From contig NZ_JOHO01000011.1 of assembly GCF_000719705.1 (NCBI RefSeq), positions 254,698-318,697 of the forward strand: a stretch of DNA of 64,000 nucleotides, written 5' to 3'. Each line of letters opens with the position of its first letter. Position 1 is the stretch's first letter. Positions 14,956 to 22,845 of the stretch are shown here, in pieces. The translations under genes were made by a program, and so were the position numbers. This DNA is from Streptomyces sp. NRRL S-350 (GTDB lineage: Bacteria > Actinomycetota > Actinomycetes > Streptomycetales > Streptomycetaceae). The notes under the pieces are model-generated. The model saw nothing but the letters and a program-made list of their open reading frames with translations. It was not told where the DNA came from and searched no databases.

Positions 14956-15422
14956 CCGGGCCCGGCGGCGACGGCGGCGGCGAGGGCGATCCATCCCTTG
15001 TGCCACGCCTGGTCGAGGAGGGCTCCGGCGCGGTGGTCGCGGGTGAGCCATCCGCCCTTCCCCGCGCGGTGGGCGGCGCGGACGAGCAGCGGGGCGTCGG
15101 GGCCGGTCTCGGCCCAGTGCCCGGCGCAGCGGTCGGCGGCGTAGTGCGTGAGCGCCGAGACGGCCAGGCCGGCGGCGGCCCGGGCCGGGCTGATGCCGAG
15201 GCCGAGGTAGCGGTTCGCGGCCCAGAGGGCGAGCGCCTGGGTGGCGGTGTAGCTGGCGACGTGGCGTGCGCAGGCGGCGGCGCCGGCCGGGCCGCGGTGG
15301 CCCTTCGCGGCGGCGTCCTCGTCCCGCTGGACCAGGTAGTCACCGATCTCGTGGGCGGCGGTCAGGGCGGCGTACGCGGCGGCGGCGCGGGTGGCCGCGG
15401 TGGTGGTGGGCTGGGCGGGCAT
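14943..15422 (-). CDS. DUF3307-like membrane protein
   Basis: The protein is 159 aa. The pattern AHEIGDYLVQRDEDAAAKG, then a His in RHVASYTATQALAL, then ALTHYAADR and LDQAWHKGWI, resembles the DUF3307 family: a conserved H-x-x-x-D-Y/F-x-x-Q motif, lysine, and membrane helices with H...D. Several hydrophobic helices suggest a polytopic membrane protein. The ATG at 15422 has AAGGAG upstream. The function of the family is not known. The gene is monocistronic. Confidence 0.55.
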   Translation of the reverse strand: MPAQPTTTAATRAAAAYAALTAAHEIGDYLVQRDEDAAAKGHRGPAGAAACARHVASYTATQALALWAANRYLGLGISPARAAAGLAVSALTHYAADRCAGHWAETGPDAPLLVRAAHRAGKGGWLTRDHRAGALLDQAWHKGWIALAAAVAAGPGHRA

Positions 15423-15560
15423 GGTGGCTCCTTCGAGCTGACGTGTCATCAGTTTCCCGGCTGCTGCCGGGTGGTGGTGCCCAGTGCTGGGCGCTGGGGG
15501 CGTGGCGGGGCTCACGCGGAGTTGGGCCGGGCTTCTGCGGCAGATGGCGCAGAAGCGGCC

Positions 15561-15589
15561 TTGACTCGTGACGGCGGGTCAGGGAGATT
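15561..15589 (+). promoter_or_regulatory. Promoter of the tRNA gene
   Basis: A TTGACT -35 box (15561-15566) and a GAGATT -10 (15584-15589) have 17-bp spacing and lie just upstream of the tRNA, a good match to the vegetative sigma consensus. The remaining gap 15423-15560 shows only an imperfect inverted repeat at 15531-15554. Confidence 0.55.
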
Positions 15590-15615
15590 GGCCGTAGCGT
15601 GATCACTTCTTGCTC

Positions 15616-15699
15616 GGGCGAGTGGCGGAACCGGCAGACGCAGCGACCTTAAAAGTCGCGGCCGCTCGCGGCGTGTGGGTTCGACTCCCACCTCGCTCA
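15616..15699 (+). tRNA. tRNA-Leu (anticodon UAA)
   Basis: An 84-nt class II tRNA. The acceptor arms GGGCGAG (15616-15622) and CTCGCTC (15692-15698) pair with one G-U. The anticodon stem GCGAC/GTCGC encloses the loop CTTAAAA, so the anticodon is UAA, reading UUA. A long variable arm with stem GCCGC/GCGGC follows. The T arm GTGGG/CCCAC is perfect, the discriminator is A73, and CCA is not encoded. It is the same isoacceptor as host bldA, the rare-codon tRNA of Streptomyces, but carried on a mobile element with its own promoter and terminator. Confidence 0.9.
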
Positions 15700-15716
15700 C
15701 GGCTCCCGGAAACGGT

Positions 15717-15754
15717 GAGAGGCCCCCGCAGGCGGCGGGGGCCTCTCGCTTTTT
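15717..15754 (+). terminator. Rho-independent terminator
   Basis: A 13-bp perfect stem (15717-15729 with 15735-15747) with a 5-nt loop and a T5 tract ends the tRNA transcript. Confidence 0.9.
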
Positions 15755-15802
15755 GGTGCCGCTGACCTGCGGCTTTGTAGGGGCGGTTCTACTTTTGGGC
15801 CC

Positions 15803-16393
15803 TCATTTGAGGGGGTTCCAGCCGGGTGGCGGGGGCGGGGTGCTGGTCTGGGCGACGACCATCAGGGCGTGCGGGCCGACCGGCGGGCCGTCGCCGTGCG
15901 GGCCGGTGCCCCAGGTGTTCGTCGCGATGGTGCGGCAGTGGAGCAGCAGGCGGTCCGGGTTGGGGACCAGCTCCACTTCGTGGGTGAGGCCGGGGAAGAG
16001 GAGGTGCGTCCACGCGCCCCGGGTGGTGGAGGGCAGCCACATCTCGGCGGCGATGAGGCGGACCGCGGGCGGGATGCCGGGGGCGGTGTCGGTGACGCAG
16101 GCCGCGAGGAGGCGGGTGCCGTCGGCGGTGGGGAGCGGGATGCGCAGCGCGGTCATGCGCTGGCCGGCGAGCGGGCGGCCGAGCTGGTCGTAGCTGCCGG
16201 AGAGGTGCGCGGCGTCCGGGGGGACGGACCGGCCGCGGATCGTCCACGGGTCGCTGCCCGGCGTGGAGAACGGCTCCCTGGGCGGCGCGTGGAAGGTGAA
16301 GGCGGGCGGGGCGTCGGGCTGGAGGACGGTCAGGCGCAGGGCGTCCGGCCGGAAGTGGAGCGGCGTCTCCTCCTCGTCGGTGGGGTGGGTCAT
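15803..16393 (-). CDS. Hypothetical protein, paralogue of the C-terminal part of its neighbour
   Basis: The 196-aa protein is beta-rich. It shares a domain with the upstream gene (16390-17925): ALRLTVL, then P-F-x-T-P-x-x-DPW, PLPTADGTRLLAAC, and AEMWLP..RGAWTHLLFPGL. The neighbour has AVRVTVL, DPFTTPETDPW, ALPVDDGLRLLDMC and VELWAP..PGEWVHATFGGL. The ATG overlaps the neighbour's stop as ATGA. The domain is not one I can name. Confidence 0.6.
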   Translation of the reverse strand: MTHPTDEEETPLHFRPDALRLTVLQPDAPPAFTFHAPPREPFSTPGSDPWTIRGRSVPPDAAHLSGSYDQLGRPLAGQRMTALRIPLPTADGTRLLAACVTDTAPGIPPAVRLIAAEMWLPSTTRGAWTHLLFPGLTHEVELVPNPDRLLLHCRTIATNTWGTGPHGDGPPVGPHALMVVAQTSTPPPPPGWNPLK

Positions 16394-17925
16394 TCGAACC
16401 CTCCTGTGGTGTCGCAGGCCGACGGGCCGGCGTCGTGGGCGGGTGCCGGGTCGCACGCGGGCGGGACGGCCTCGGTGGGCCCGGCGATCAGGTCGACGGG
16501 GATCTCCAAGGCGGCGGCAAACGCGGCGGCGAGCTGTCGGCGGCGGGTCTCGTCCTCGAGTCCGCTGGTGTTGATCACGATGTCCGGACACTGTCCGCCG
16601 CCGTGTCCGCCGGTGTCCGGACACCGGTTGTCCGCCGTGTCCGGGCGGCAGGTGTCCGGGCAGTCCGGGCCCGCGTCCGGACACGGTTGTCCGGGCGGTG
16701 TCCGGGCGGTGTCCGCCCTGGTCGGGAACGTGCAGCCGGTCCCGCCCTCGCCGATCACGGGCAGGCTGCGGACATGTCCGCCGGTGGCGTGTCCGGTGTC
16801 CGGGCGGGTGTCCGTGGCCGACGGGATCGCGGCCGCCACGGTGGTCAGCGGCCCCGTGCGGGGGCCGACCGGTGCCGAGCACTGGAACCGCATCAGGTCG
16901 TCGTCGATCTCCGGTCCGGACGGGCCGGAGAGCCCGCCGAACGTCGCGTGGACCCACTCGCCGGGCAGCTCGGCGGGAGCCCAGAGCTCCACGCTGACCA
17001 TCCGCATCTTCGGCGGGTAGTCGGCGCCGGGGACGGTGCACATGTCCAGCAGGCGCAGGCCGTCGTCGACCGGGAGGGCGATGTCGAGGACCACCGTCAT
17101 GTCGCCGGCCGTCGGTGCGGGCCGGGTGAAGGCGTCGGCCGGGGCCCGGGTGACGACACGGCCCGCGGTCGCCCACGGGTCGGTCTCCGGCGTGGTGAAC
17201 GGGTCGGGCTCCGGGAGGTGGACGACGAGGGCGGTCGTCGGCGAGCCGTCGGTGCCGAGGACGGTCACCCGGACAGCGGTCGGCCGGTGTCGGAACGGGA
17301 GCCGGAGCGCTCCGTTGTCCCGGCGCTGCGTCCGGACGGTGTCCGCCCTGGTCGCGGGCAGGGCGCGGGCGTGTCCGCCGGGGGCGTGTCCGGCTGTCCG
17401 GACGCTGTCCGCCGCCGTGTCCGGACGCGGCGGCTTCGCGTACGAGGACTGGTAGCCGAGGGCGACGAGCGCGGCGTCGACGGCGTGCCAGATCAGGCTG
17501 TTGCGGGCGACGCCGTGAACGGCGCCGGAGGCGTCGCGGGGCAGCGTGCCGATCATGGCGAAGACCGCGTCCCACGCCGGCTGGCGCGGGTCCTGGCCGC
17601 GCGCGGAGATCGTGGCGGCGCTCGGGCCGGTGCGGCGGACGGGCTCGACGGCCTGGGCGAGGACGTCGAGCGCGGCTTCGGCTTCCCGGCGCCTGCGGGA
17701 CGGGACGCCGGTGTCGCAGCACGCCTCCCGGCCCCAGGCGAACCGATCGGGGTCGAGGCGGGCGCCGTGGTAGCGGCAGGCGGCGGGCAGGTCGCCGAGG
17801 GCCTGGCGCAGCAGCGGCATGGCGTGCCGGGTGCAGGCCGCCGCCGCCTCGGCGGATTCCAGCCGGTCGTAGAGCTCGTCGAGCTGGTCGCTGGTGAGGT
17901 CGTCGAGCGGGATGCGGCCGGTCAT
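16390..17925 (-). CDS. Multidomain hypothetical protein with palindrome-encoded linkers
   Basis: The protein is 511 aa. Residues 1-150 are helical with several Cys (AAACTRHAMPLL, EACCDTG). A linker follows near 150-195 (PRPDTAADSVRTAGHAPG), then a beta domain at ~195-340 homologous to the next gene's product. A second long linker at ~345-430 is rich in RTPP, CPD and PDT motifs, and a short helical C-terminus ends it. Both linkers are exactly where the TGTCCGGACA-type repeats sit, so repeats appear to have expanded between folded domains without breaking the frame. Function unknown. Confidence 0.55.
   Translation of the reverse strand: MTGRIPLDDLTSDQLDELYDRLESAEAAAACTRHAMPLLRQALGDLPAACRYHGARLDPDRFAWGREACCDTGVPSRRRREAEAALDVLAQAVEPVRRTGPSAATISARGQDPRQPAWDAVFAMIGTLPRDASGAVHGVARNSLIWHAVDAALVALGYQSSYAKPPRPDTAADSVRTAGHAPGGHARALPATRADTVRTQRRDNGALRLPFRHRPTAVRVTVLGTDGSPTTALVVHLPEPDPFTTPETDPWATAGRVVTRAPADAFTRPAPTAGDMTVVLDIALPVDDGLRLLDMCTVPGADYPPKMRMVSVELWAPAELPGEWVHATFGGLSGPSGPEIDDDLMRFQCSAPVGPRTGPLTTVAAAIPSATDTRPDTGHATGGHVRSLPVIGEGGTGCTFPTRADTARTPPGQPCPDAGPDCPDTCRPDTADNRCPDTGGHGGGQCPDIVINTSGLEDETRRRQLAAAFAAALEIPVDLIAGPTEAVPPACDPAPAHDAGPSACDTTGGFE
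16581..16830. repeat. TGTCCGGACA cluster inside coding sequence
   Basis: Exact palindromes at 16581-16590 and 16614-16623 are accompanied by more than ten degenerate TGTCCG/CGGACA units, encoding the second linker of the 511-aa protein. Confidence 0.8.
17330..17430. repeat. Degenerate TGTCCGGAC cluster inside coding sequence
   Basis: About eight copies of TGTCCG or GTCCGGAC (none an exact 10-mer) encode the first linker (ADTVRT, ADSVRT motifs) of the 511-aa protein. Confidence 0.7.
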
Positions 17926-18557
17926 GCGGTCGCCGCCGGGCGGAGGTGGACGATGGCGTGCGCCAGGAGGACGTCGGCGGTGTCGGCGAGGGTGCTCCGG
18001 CCTTCCACGTACATGTCCGGCAGGACCACGCCCAGGATCTTGGCGACGTCCTCGCGGGTGGCCCGGGTCGGCCAGCCTCCGGCCGGGGGCTCGCTGTCCC
18101 ACCGCGGGTAGATGTCGGCCTGGGCGATGAGCCGGCCCGCGAGGTCCCGGTGGTGGGCCGGGTCCAGGCGGTCCGCCTCCGGGCAGCGCTCCAGCATGGC
18201 GAGGACGTCCTCCTCGATGGCCGGGGGCCGCTCGATCGCGGGCGTGATGAGCAGCGGCACCGGGATGGCGTCCGGGTGGGCGAGGAGCTGGGCGACCTGG
18301 TCGGCGGGGTCGGCCAGGGCCTCGTCCCAGCGGTAGTCGCAGCGGGAGCAGCAGCGCTCCAGGCGTTCGGGCAGGGGGCCGCGCTGGTCGGTGCGGCCGT
18401 TGAACTCGGAGCGCTGCCGGGGCAGGGGCGGCCGGTAGTAGGTCAGGGCTCCGGCCCAGCGGCACTTCGGGCAGGGCGGCTCGTCGCCGCTGAACGGCGG
18501 CAGCGGCACGGCGGCCTGGTCGGCGCGGTCCGGCGCGGTGAGGAGGATCTGTTCCAC
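17922..18557 (-). CDS. Zinc-ribbon hypothetical protein, 211 aa
   Basis: The N-terminal zinc ribbon is CPKCRWAGALTYYR...CCSRCDYRW (residues ~29-78), suggesting nucleic-acid or protein binding. The rest is helical, with an IPVPLLITP strand. The stop overlaps the next start as ATGA, so it is coupled to the 511-aa gene. Not recognised beyond the ribbon. Confidence 0.6.
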   Translation of the reverse strand: MEQILLTAPDRADQAAVPLPPFSGDEPPCPKCRWAGALTYYRPPLPRQRSEFNGRTDQRGPLPERLERCCSRCDYRWDEALADPADQVAQLLAHPDAIPVPLLITPAIERPPAIEEDVLAMLERCPEADRLDPAHHRDLAGRLIAQADIYPRWDSEPPAGGWPTRATREDVAKILGVVLPDMYVEGRSTLADTADVLLAHAIVHLRPAATA

Positions 18558-18578
18558 GGGGTTCTCCTTGCGGGGTGG

Positions 18579-18603
18579 GCCCGGCCGCGGTGCGCGGCCG
18601 GGC
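18579..18603 (-). terminator. Intercistronic stem-loop
   Basis: An 11-bp perfect stem (18579-18589 with 18593-18603) and a 3-nt loop separate two leftward genes. Confidence 0.55.
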
Positions 18604-18611
18604 TCGGGTGG

Positions 18612-18836
18612 TCAGTTGTCGGTGAGGGTGACGCCGTTGCGGGCGAACGCCCGGACCACGGCGGGGTGGTCGGCGAAGTGGGCCAGCGAGTCGTACTCGG
18701 TGTCCCAGTCCTCTTCGCGCAGCACGCCGATCACCTGGGCGAGGACGTCCTCCGTGCGCTTGGGCTCGGCGCCGGTGTCCACCAGGAGCCGGGCGATCGG
18801 GTCGAAGAGCTTGGGTCCGGCGGAGCTCCATCCCAT
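18612..18836 (-). CDS. Hypothetical protein, 74 aa
   Basis: A small acidic helical protein (LVDTGAEPKRTEDVLAQVIG, LAHFADHPAVVRAFARNG). Its start is 4 bp from the stop of the upstream gene, so it is in one transcript. Not recognised. Confidence 0.55.
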   Translation of the reverse strand: MGWSSAGPKLFDPIARLLVDTGAEPKRTEDVLAQVIGVLREEDWDTEYDSLAHFADHPAVVRAFARNGVTLTDN

Positions 18837-18839
18837 GGG

Positions 18840-19181
18840 TCAGCCCTCCATGGGGGTGTGGACGGACTCCCGCAGGTGGCGGGCGGCGAACTGGACGGCG
18901 TCGCGGACCTCGCGGCTGGTCCACTCCTCGGGGCCGACCTTCCCCTCGCGCATCGCCTGGGCGACCTCGTCCATGTGGTCGGCGTTGGCCGGGGTGACGT
19001 ACCGCCAGATCGCGGCGGCGGCGGCGCCCCAGGCGCGCTGGATGGCCTCGGGGAGGTCGCCCCAGGCGGGCATCGGGTCGCCGAGGAAGTTCCGGCCGCC
19101 GGTGGCGTTGCCGTAGGCGGCGTAGGCGAGCGCGGCGGCCGTCGCGAGGTCGGCGGGGACGGGCTGGGCGGTGTCGGTCAC
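18840..19181 (-). CDS. Hypothetical phage-type protein, 113 aa
   Basis: Contains AYAAYGNATGGRNFLGDPMP and WGDLPEAIQRAWGAAAAA. The WxxLPxxxQxAW pattern is common in small actinophage and phage-like proteins of unknown role, often tagging along with early genes. The context of tightly packed leftward genes agrees. No catalytic residues are obvious. Confidence 0.6.
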   Translation of the reverse strand: MTDTAQPVPADLATAAALAYAAYGNATGGRNFLGDPMPAWGDLPEAIQRAWGAAAAAIWRYVTPANADHMDEVAQAMREGKVGPEEWTSREVRDAVQFAARHLRESVHTPMEG

Positions 19182-19184
19182 GGG

Positions 19185-19748
19185 TCAGTTCTCCTTGAGG
19201 GCGGTGTCGATGGCGTGGCGGGCGTCCCACTGGGCGTCTTCCATGCCGCGGGTGTACTGGTAGTTGCCGGGGTCGAGCTGCCGGTGGCGGGCGTCCCGCT
19301 CGTCCTCGGTCTCGCCGGGGTGCTGGTCGAGGGCGCGCACGGCGGCGACGGCGGCCCGCAGGCGGGCGTTCTCGGCTTCCGCGGTGGCGGCGCGGCGGGC
19401 CTGGTGCCCGACGTTGTCCCGGGTGGTCAGGGCGCGGCGCTTCCACCGGGCGGCCTGCTTGAGGACCGCGGTGATCTCGCGGCGGTGGCGGTGGTAGGTG
19501 TCCAGCAGCCGGCCGTTGTGGCGCAGGAGGCGTTCGGTGCGGCCGTCGGGGTCCGGGTTCTGGCGGTCGGTGAGGTAGCCGTCGCGGTCGAGGGCGGCGA
19601 GGGCGTAGTGGAGCAGGTCGCGCAGGTCCGGGATGCCGTCGGTGGCGTCGAGGGCGTCGGCGGCGCCGGTCACGGCGGAGTCGAGGGCGCCGTCGGGCAG
19701 CTCCGGCAGGGGCGGTGCGGCGTGGTCGAGGGTGCTGGGGCGGGTCAT
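19185..19748 (-). CDS. Coiled-coil hypothetical protein, 187 aa
   Basis: A mostly helical protein: a central basic coiled-coil stretch (HRREITAVLKQAARWKRRAL) and a second helix (EAENARLRAAVAAVRALDQH). The ATG at 19748 overlaps the upstream stop as ATGA. Not recognised. Confidence 0.6.
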   Translation of the reverse strand: MTRPSTLDHAAPPLPELPDGALDSAVTGAADALDATDGIPDLRDLLHYALAALDRDGYLTDRQNPDPDGRTERLLRHNGRLLDTYHRHRREITAVLKQAARWKRRALTTRDNVGHQARRAATAEAENARLRAAVAAVRALDQHPGETEDERDARHRQLDPGNYQYTRGMEDAQWDARHAIDTALKEN

Positions 19749-20050
19749 CCGGAGTTCTCCTTGGCGGTCATGACCGGGCAGTCGTGGTCGTGGAGGGTGC
19801 CGCAGCTGGTCCACCAGCGCTCGCAGGCGCAGGAGCGGGCCATGAGGGAGGCCACCAGCAGGTCGAGGTTCAGCTGTTCGGGGATGCGGGGGCGGCGTCC
19901 GTTGGTGGCCATGCGCGGCTTCGGGCGGGCGGGCGGCCGTTGGGGGATGGCGTACCGGCCGAGGGCGAAGAACAGCCAGCCGGCGGCGCGGTGCGCGGCG
20001 GCGAGCAGGAGTCGGGGAAGGGCCGCTGCGGCGCGGGTGAGGGCGTTCAC
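19745..20050 (-). CDS. Small Cys-rich basic protein, 101 aa
   Basis: The GTG start overlaps the previous stop as GTGA. The N-terminus is hydrophobic/basic (LPRLLLAAAHRAAGWLFFALG), possibly membrane-associating. The C-terminus has CACERWWTSCGTLHDHDC, a plausible zinc site. Not recognised. Confidence 0.55.
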   Translation of the reverse strand: MNALTRAAAALPRLLLAAAHRAAGWLFFALGRYAIPQRPPARPKPRMATNGRRPRIPEQLNLDLLVASLMARSCACERWWTSCGTLHDHDCPVMTAKENSG

Positions 20051-20475
20051 GGGGCGACGGCCGCGGCCAGGCCGTTGCGGGCGGCGGCCTCGTGGATGAG
20101 GCGGGCCAGGTTCAGCGTGTGGACGTTCTCCCGGGCGGCGAGCCAGTCGCGGCGGCGGGTCTCGTCGTGGGGGAAGGTCGCGGCGACGCCGGCGACGGCC
20201 GCCTGGTAGGCGTTCAGCTCGTCGTCGAGCATCGCGGCGACCGCGAGGCCGAAGTCCGGGTTGGCGAGGGCGAGGTAGGGCAGGTCGACGTCCTCGCCCG
20301 GCTGGTCGGCGGAGCGGTCGGCGACGATGTTGCCGTTCTCGGCGTACAGGACGTCGCCCTGGTCGGCGGGCCCGGTGCGGTCGATGGCCCACGGGGTCGG
20401 CGCGGGCACCTTCGCGGCGCGTGCGGCGGCGCGGAGCAGGTCGGCGGCGGAGGCGATGCTGTCGGCGTAGTCCAC
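20047..20475 (-). CDS. Hypothetical protein, 142 aa
   Basis: The GTG at 20475 (VDYADSIASAADLLRAAARA) is preferred over an ATG 30 bp upstream because GAAGGGA lies 8 nt before it. The pattern of GDVLYAENGNIVADRS followed by LPYLALANPDFGLAVAAMLD is seen in small actinophage proteins of unknown role. Coupled to the next gene by GTGA. Confidence 0.6.
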   Translation of the reverse strand: MDYADSIASAADLLRAAARAAKVPAPTPWAIDRTGPADQGDVLYAENGNIVADRSADQPGEDVDLPYLALANPDFGLAVAAMLDDELNAYQAAVAGVAATFPHDETRRRDWLAARENVHTLNLARLIHEAAARNGLAAAVAP

Positions 20476-20498
20476 GGTGTGGTTCCCTTCGTGCGGGG

Positions 20499-20527
20499 CG
20501 GCCACCGCCCGGTGCGGGCGGTGGCCG
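20499..20527 (-). terminator. Intercistronic stem-loop
   Basis: A 13-bp perfect stem (20499-20511 with 20515-20527) lies directly before the ribosome site of the downstream gene. Confidence 0.6.
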
Positions 20528-20535
20528 CATGGGGG

Positions 20536-21228
20536 TCAGGACGGGTCGGCGGCCGGGGCGGGCTCGGTGCCGGGGGTGAGGGCTTCGCGGCAGGCGCGGC
20601 ACAGCGGGTGCTTGGCGTCGTGCTCGGCGGAGATCGGGCCGGTGGCCGGCACGCGGCAGACAGTGAGGCCGTCGTCCTCCAGGACGTGCTTGGTCTGGGG
20701 GAAGGCGGCGGTGGCGTCGTGGACACGCATCCGCTCGGGGGCGGGCTCGGGCAGGTACGCGAGGACCACGAGCGGCCTCTCGCCGGAGCCGTCGCAGCGG
20801 CGGCCGTACAGGTCCGGGCGGTGGACGGGGAGCCGGCCGCGCTTCGTCAGGTGAAATCCCTGGGTCGGGCCCATCGGGCAGCGGTCCCCCTCGGGGCAGA
20901 CCCCGAGGCCGACGAACGCCGGGTAGTCGGTGAACCCGGCCTCCATCATCGTGCGGATCCTGGCCCGCTCGATCTCGCCGCGGTCCGGCCCAGGCAGGGG
21001 CGGGAACTGGAGGACGGGGGTGCCGTAGGCGGCCAGCCGCTCGCGGGCCTCGGCTAGGAGCGTGGTCAGCAGGTCCACCTCGGCGAGGAGCTTGACGGCG
21101 TGGACGTCGGCGACGCGCATCCCGGCGGCGAACCGCTCCCCACCGGCGGGGACGCCGGTCCACTTCCCGGAGACCGCGAGTTCCACGTCGGCGCGGATCG
21201 CGGCCAGTTCTTCGGCGGTGAGTCCCAT
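20536..21228 (-). CDS. Hypothetical protein, 230 aa
   Basis: The N-terminal ~85 residues are helical (LTAEELAAIRADVELAV; LLAEVDLLTTLLAEARERL). The C-terminal part carries scattered Cys (VCPEGDRCPMG; YGRRCDG; HPLCRACREA) suggesting one or two zinc sites. The start overlaps the previous stop as TGATG. Not recognised. Confidence 0.55.
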   Translation of the reverse strand: MGLTAEELAAIRADVELAVSGKWTGVPAGGERFAAGMRVADVHAVKLLAEVDLLTTLLAEARERLAAYGTPVLQFPPLPGPDRGEIERARIRTMMEAGFTDYPAFVGLGVCPEGDRCPMGPTQGFHLTKRGRLPVHRPDLYGRRCDGSGERPLVVLAYLPEPAPERMRVHDATAAFPQTKHVLEDDGLTVCRVPATGPISAEHDAKHPLCRACREALTPGTEPAPAADPS

Positions 21229-21431
21229 CAGCTCTCACCTCGGGCGGCGGCAGTGGTGACGTCGACCAGGGCGGCGACGAACGCCTGCAGTCCGGTGGCG
21301 GGGATCACGATGCCCGCCGGGGTGGTTGTGACGCGGACACCGGGGCCCATGCCGGTGTCCGGGACGGGGGCGAGGCCGATGGTGCCCCCGTCGGGGCCGG
21401 TGCAGGACCAGTCCGGGACGAGGCCGCTCAC
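21228..21431 (-). CDS. Small repeat-unit protein, 67 aa
   Basis: The GTG start overlaps the previous stop as GTGA. The body VRVTTTPAGIVIPATGLQAF repeats a unit found twice in the adjacent protein (V-x-V-T-x-x-A-G-x-x-I-P). It probably arose by duplication of that unit and may associate with it. Function unknown. Confidence 0.55.
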   Translation of the reverse strand: MSGLVPDWSCTGPDGGTIGLAPVPDTGMGPGVRVTTTPAGIVIPATGLQAFVAALVDVTTAAARGES

Positions 21432-21934
21432 CGGGCACCGCCCTGGTGCTGCTCGGCGGCGCGGGCGGTGGTGAGGAGCCAGCCGGTGACGAGGGGCAGG
21501 GCCGCGAGCGGGATCGAGCAGCCCGCGGGGCTCGTGACGACGTGGACGGCCGGGGTGCCGTCCGGGAGCGCGGACCACTTCATGCGGACGACGTCCTTGT
21601 CCGCGTCCACGTAGTGGTACCCGGTGAGCTTGCTGTACGGGCCGGGCTCCGGCTCGCCGATCTCCACCGGTCCGTGCTCGTCGGCGCCGGTGGCGCTCTG
21701 GCCGACGGTGCGCAGCTCGCGGACGAACCAGCCCGCGGCTTCGGCGGGGATCAGGCAGCCGGCCTTGCGGGTGACGATGTGGATGCCGGGGCCGAGGGCG
21801 GGGATCACGGCGGTGAACACCGCCAGCTTGTCGCCGTTGGCGTCGGTGTAGGCGTAGGCGGGCCCGCCGGTTCGGGGCGGGATGACGGCGATCAGTTCGG
21901 TGGTGCGGCCTTCGCCGTCGGTGACGCGGATCAT
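21428..21934 (-). CDS. Hypothetical protein with two internal repeats, 168 aa
   Basis: The ATG at 21934 (GGAG at 8 nt) is chosen over a GTG 75 bp upstream, because a hairpin occupies the space between. Two units, IHIVTRKAGCLIPAEAAGWF and VHVVTSPAGCSIPLAALPLV, each have a conserved Cys and are separated by a beta-rich, acidic linker. A third unit is the neighbouring 67-aa gene. Family unknown. Confidence 0.6.
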   Translation of the reverse strand: MIRVTDGEGRTTELIAVIPPRTGGPAYAYTDANGDKLAVFTAVIPALGPGIHIVTRKAGCLIPAEAAGWFVRELRTVGQSATGADEHGPVEIGEPEPGPYSKLTGYHYVDADKDVVRMKWSALPDGTPAVHVVTSPAGCSIPLAALPLVTGWLLTTARAAEQHQGGAR

Positions 21935-21970
21935 GCGGTGCTCCGGGGTCGTGTGGTTGGCTGGGCGGGC

Positions 21971-21997
21971 GCCCGCCCCGGTTCGGTCGGGGCGGGC
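21971..21997 (-). terminator. Intercistronic stem-loop
   Basis: A 10-bp perfect stem (21971-21980 with 21988-21997) and a 7-nt loop between leftward genes. Confidence 0.55.
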
Positions 21998-22005
21998 TGC
22001 CTCGT

Positions 22006-22845
22006 TCACGGGGTGGCGGGCTGGACGAGGAAGACGCGGTCGTGGCTGATCCAGACCTCGTCGCCCGGGCCGGGGCGCAGGCTGCCCGCGCTACCGGTGG
22101 TGCAGCGGACCTTCACCCGGTCCTTGCCGAGCTTGATGACGGGGCCGAGGATCGTGGCCTGGTAGCGGCCGGACGTGGTCCCGCCGACGGTGTCGCCCTC
22201 GTATCCGGTGCGGCCCGCGGCGTCCCGGAAGGACGGCCGGGGCGCGGGCTCCGAGGTGACGGGGAGCCGGTGCATGTGTTCCTTGCAGTCGGCGCAGCGG
22301 CGGCTCTGCCAGCGCTGCCCGTCTTCCTCGTACTCGGAGGTGATCTCCCACGACTCGTGGGGGCACGGGAGCTCCGCGCCGATCTCCTTGGCGTACTGGG
22401 CGAGGAGGGCGGCGGCCCACTCGCGGGCGTCCTCCGGGTGCGCGCCGGTCTCCTCGTAGAGGTCGACGAGGCGCTGCACCGCGGTACGGTCCGCGGCCTG
22501 CTCCTCGGGGTCCTCGTAGTGCGCCTCGACGGGCCGCCACGCGGTGACGACGATCGGGACCTCCTCGACCTCGACGGCGGTGACGGTGTCGCCGGTCCAG
22601 CCGTGGTTCTCCGGTGCGCCGCCGCCGACCTCGAAGTCCCCGAGGTCCAGCTCGGCCTCGTAGGTGACGGTGTAGGTCCGGTTGTCGCCGTCGGCGTCGC
22701 GGAACACCACGGCGCGCTCCTGGCTGTACTTGAGCGTGTAGAGCTTCTGGTCGTCGAGGATGACGTCGCCGTCGATGTCGTCCGGGCTGCCGGGCGGGAC
22801 GCCGAGGGCGCCGAGCTCGGCGTGGGTGAACTCTCGGGTGATCAC
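22006..22845 (-). CDS. Hypothetical acidic protein, 279 aa
   Basis: The GTG start overlaps the previous stop (GTGA) with GAGAGGA upstream. The N-terminal half is beta-rich and acidic (NRTYTVTYEAELDLGDFEVG). A helical middle is followed by a zinc-site candidate (CPHESWEIT...RRCADCKEHMH) and a C-terminal beta-barrel-like segment (YQATILGPVIKLGKDRVKV). It could be a small hub or regulatory protein; not recognised. Confidence 0.55.
   Translation of the reverse strand: MITREFTHAELGALGVPPGSPDDIDGDVILDDQKLYTLKYSQERAVVFRDADGDNRTYTVTYEAELDLGDFEVGGGAPENHGWTGDTVTAVEVEEVPIVVTAWRPVEAHYEDPEEQAADRTAVQRLVDLYEETGAHPEDAREWAAALLAQYAKEIGAELPCPHESWEITSEYEEDGQRWQSRRCADCKEHMHRLPVTSEPAPRPSFRDAAGRTGYEGDTVGGTTSGRYQATILGPVIKLGKDRVKVRCTTGSAGSLRPGPGDEVWISHDRVFLVQPATP

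Noticed and set aside
16390..19446. 1018-codon minus-strand frame spanning several genes
   Set aside because: Only its downstream part (16390-17925) has normal composition and a proper start; the rest overlaps the real genes in another frame.
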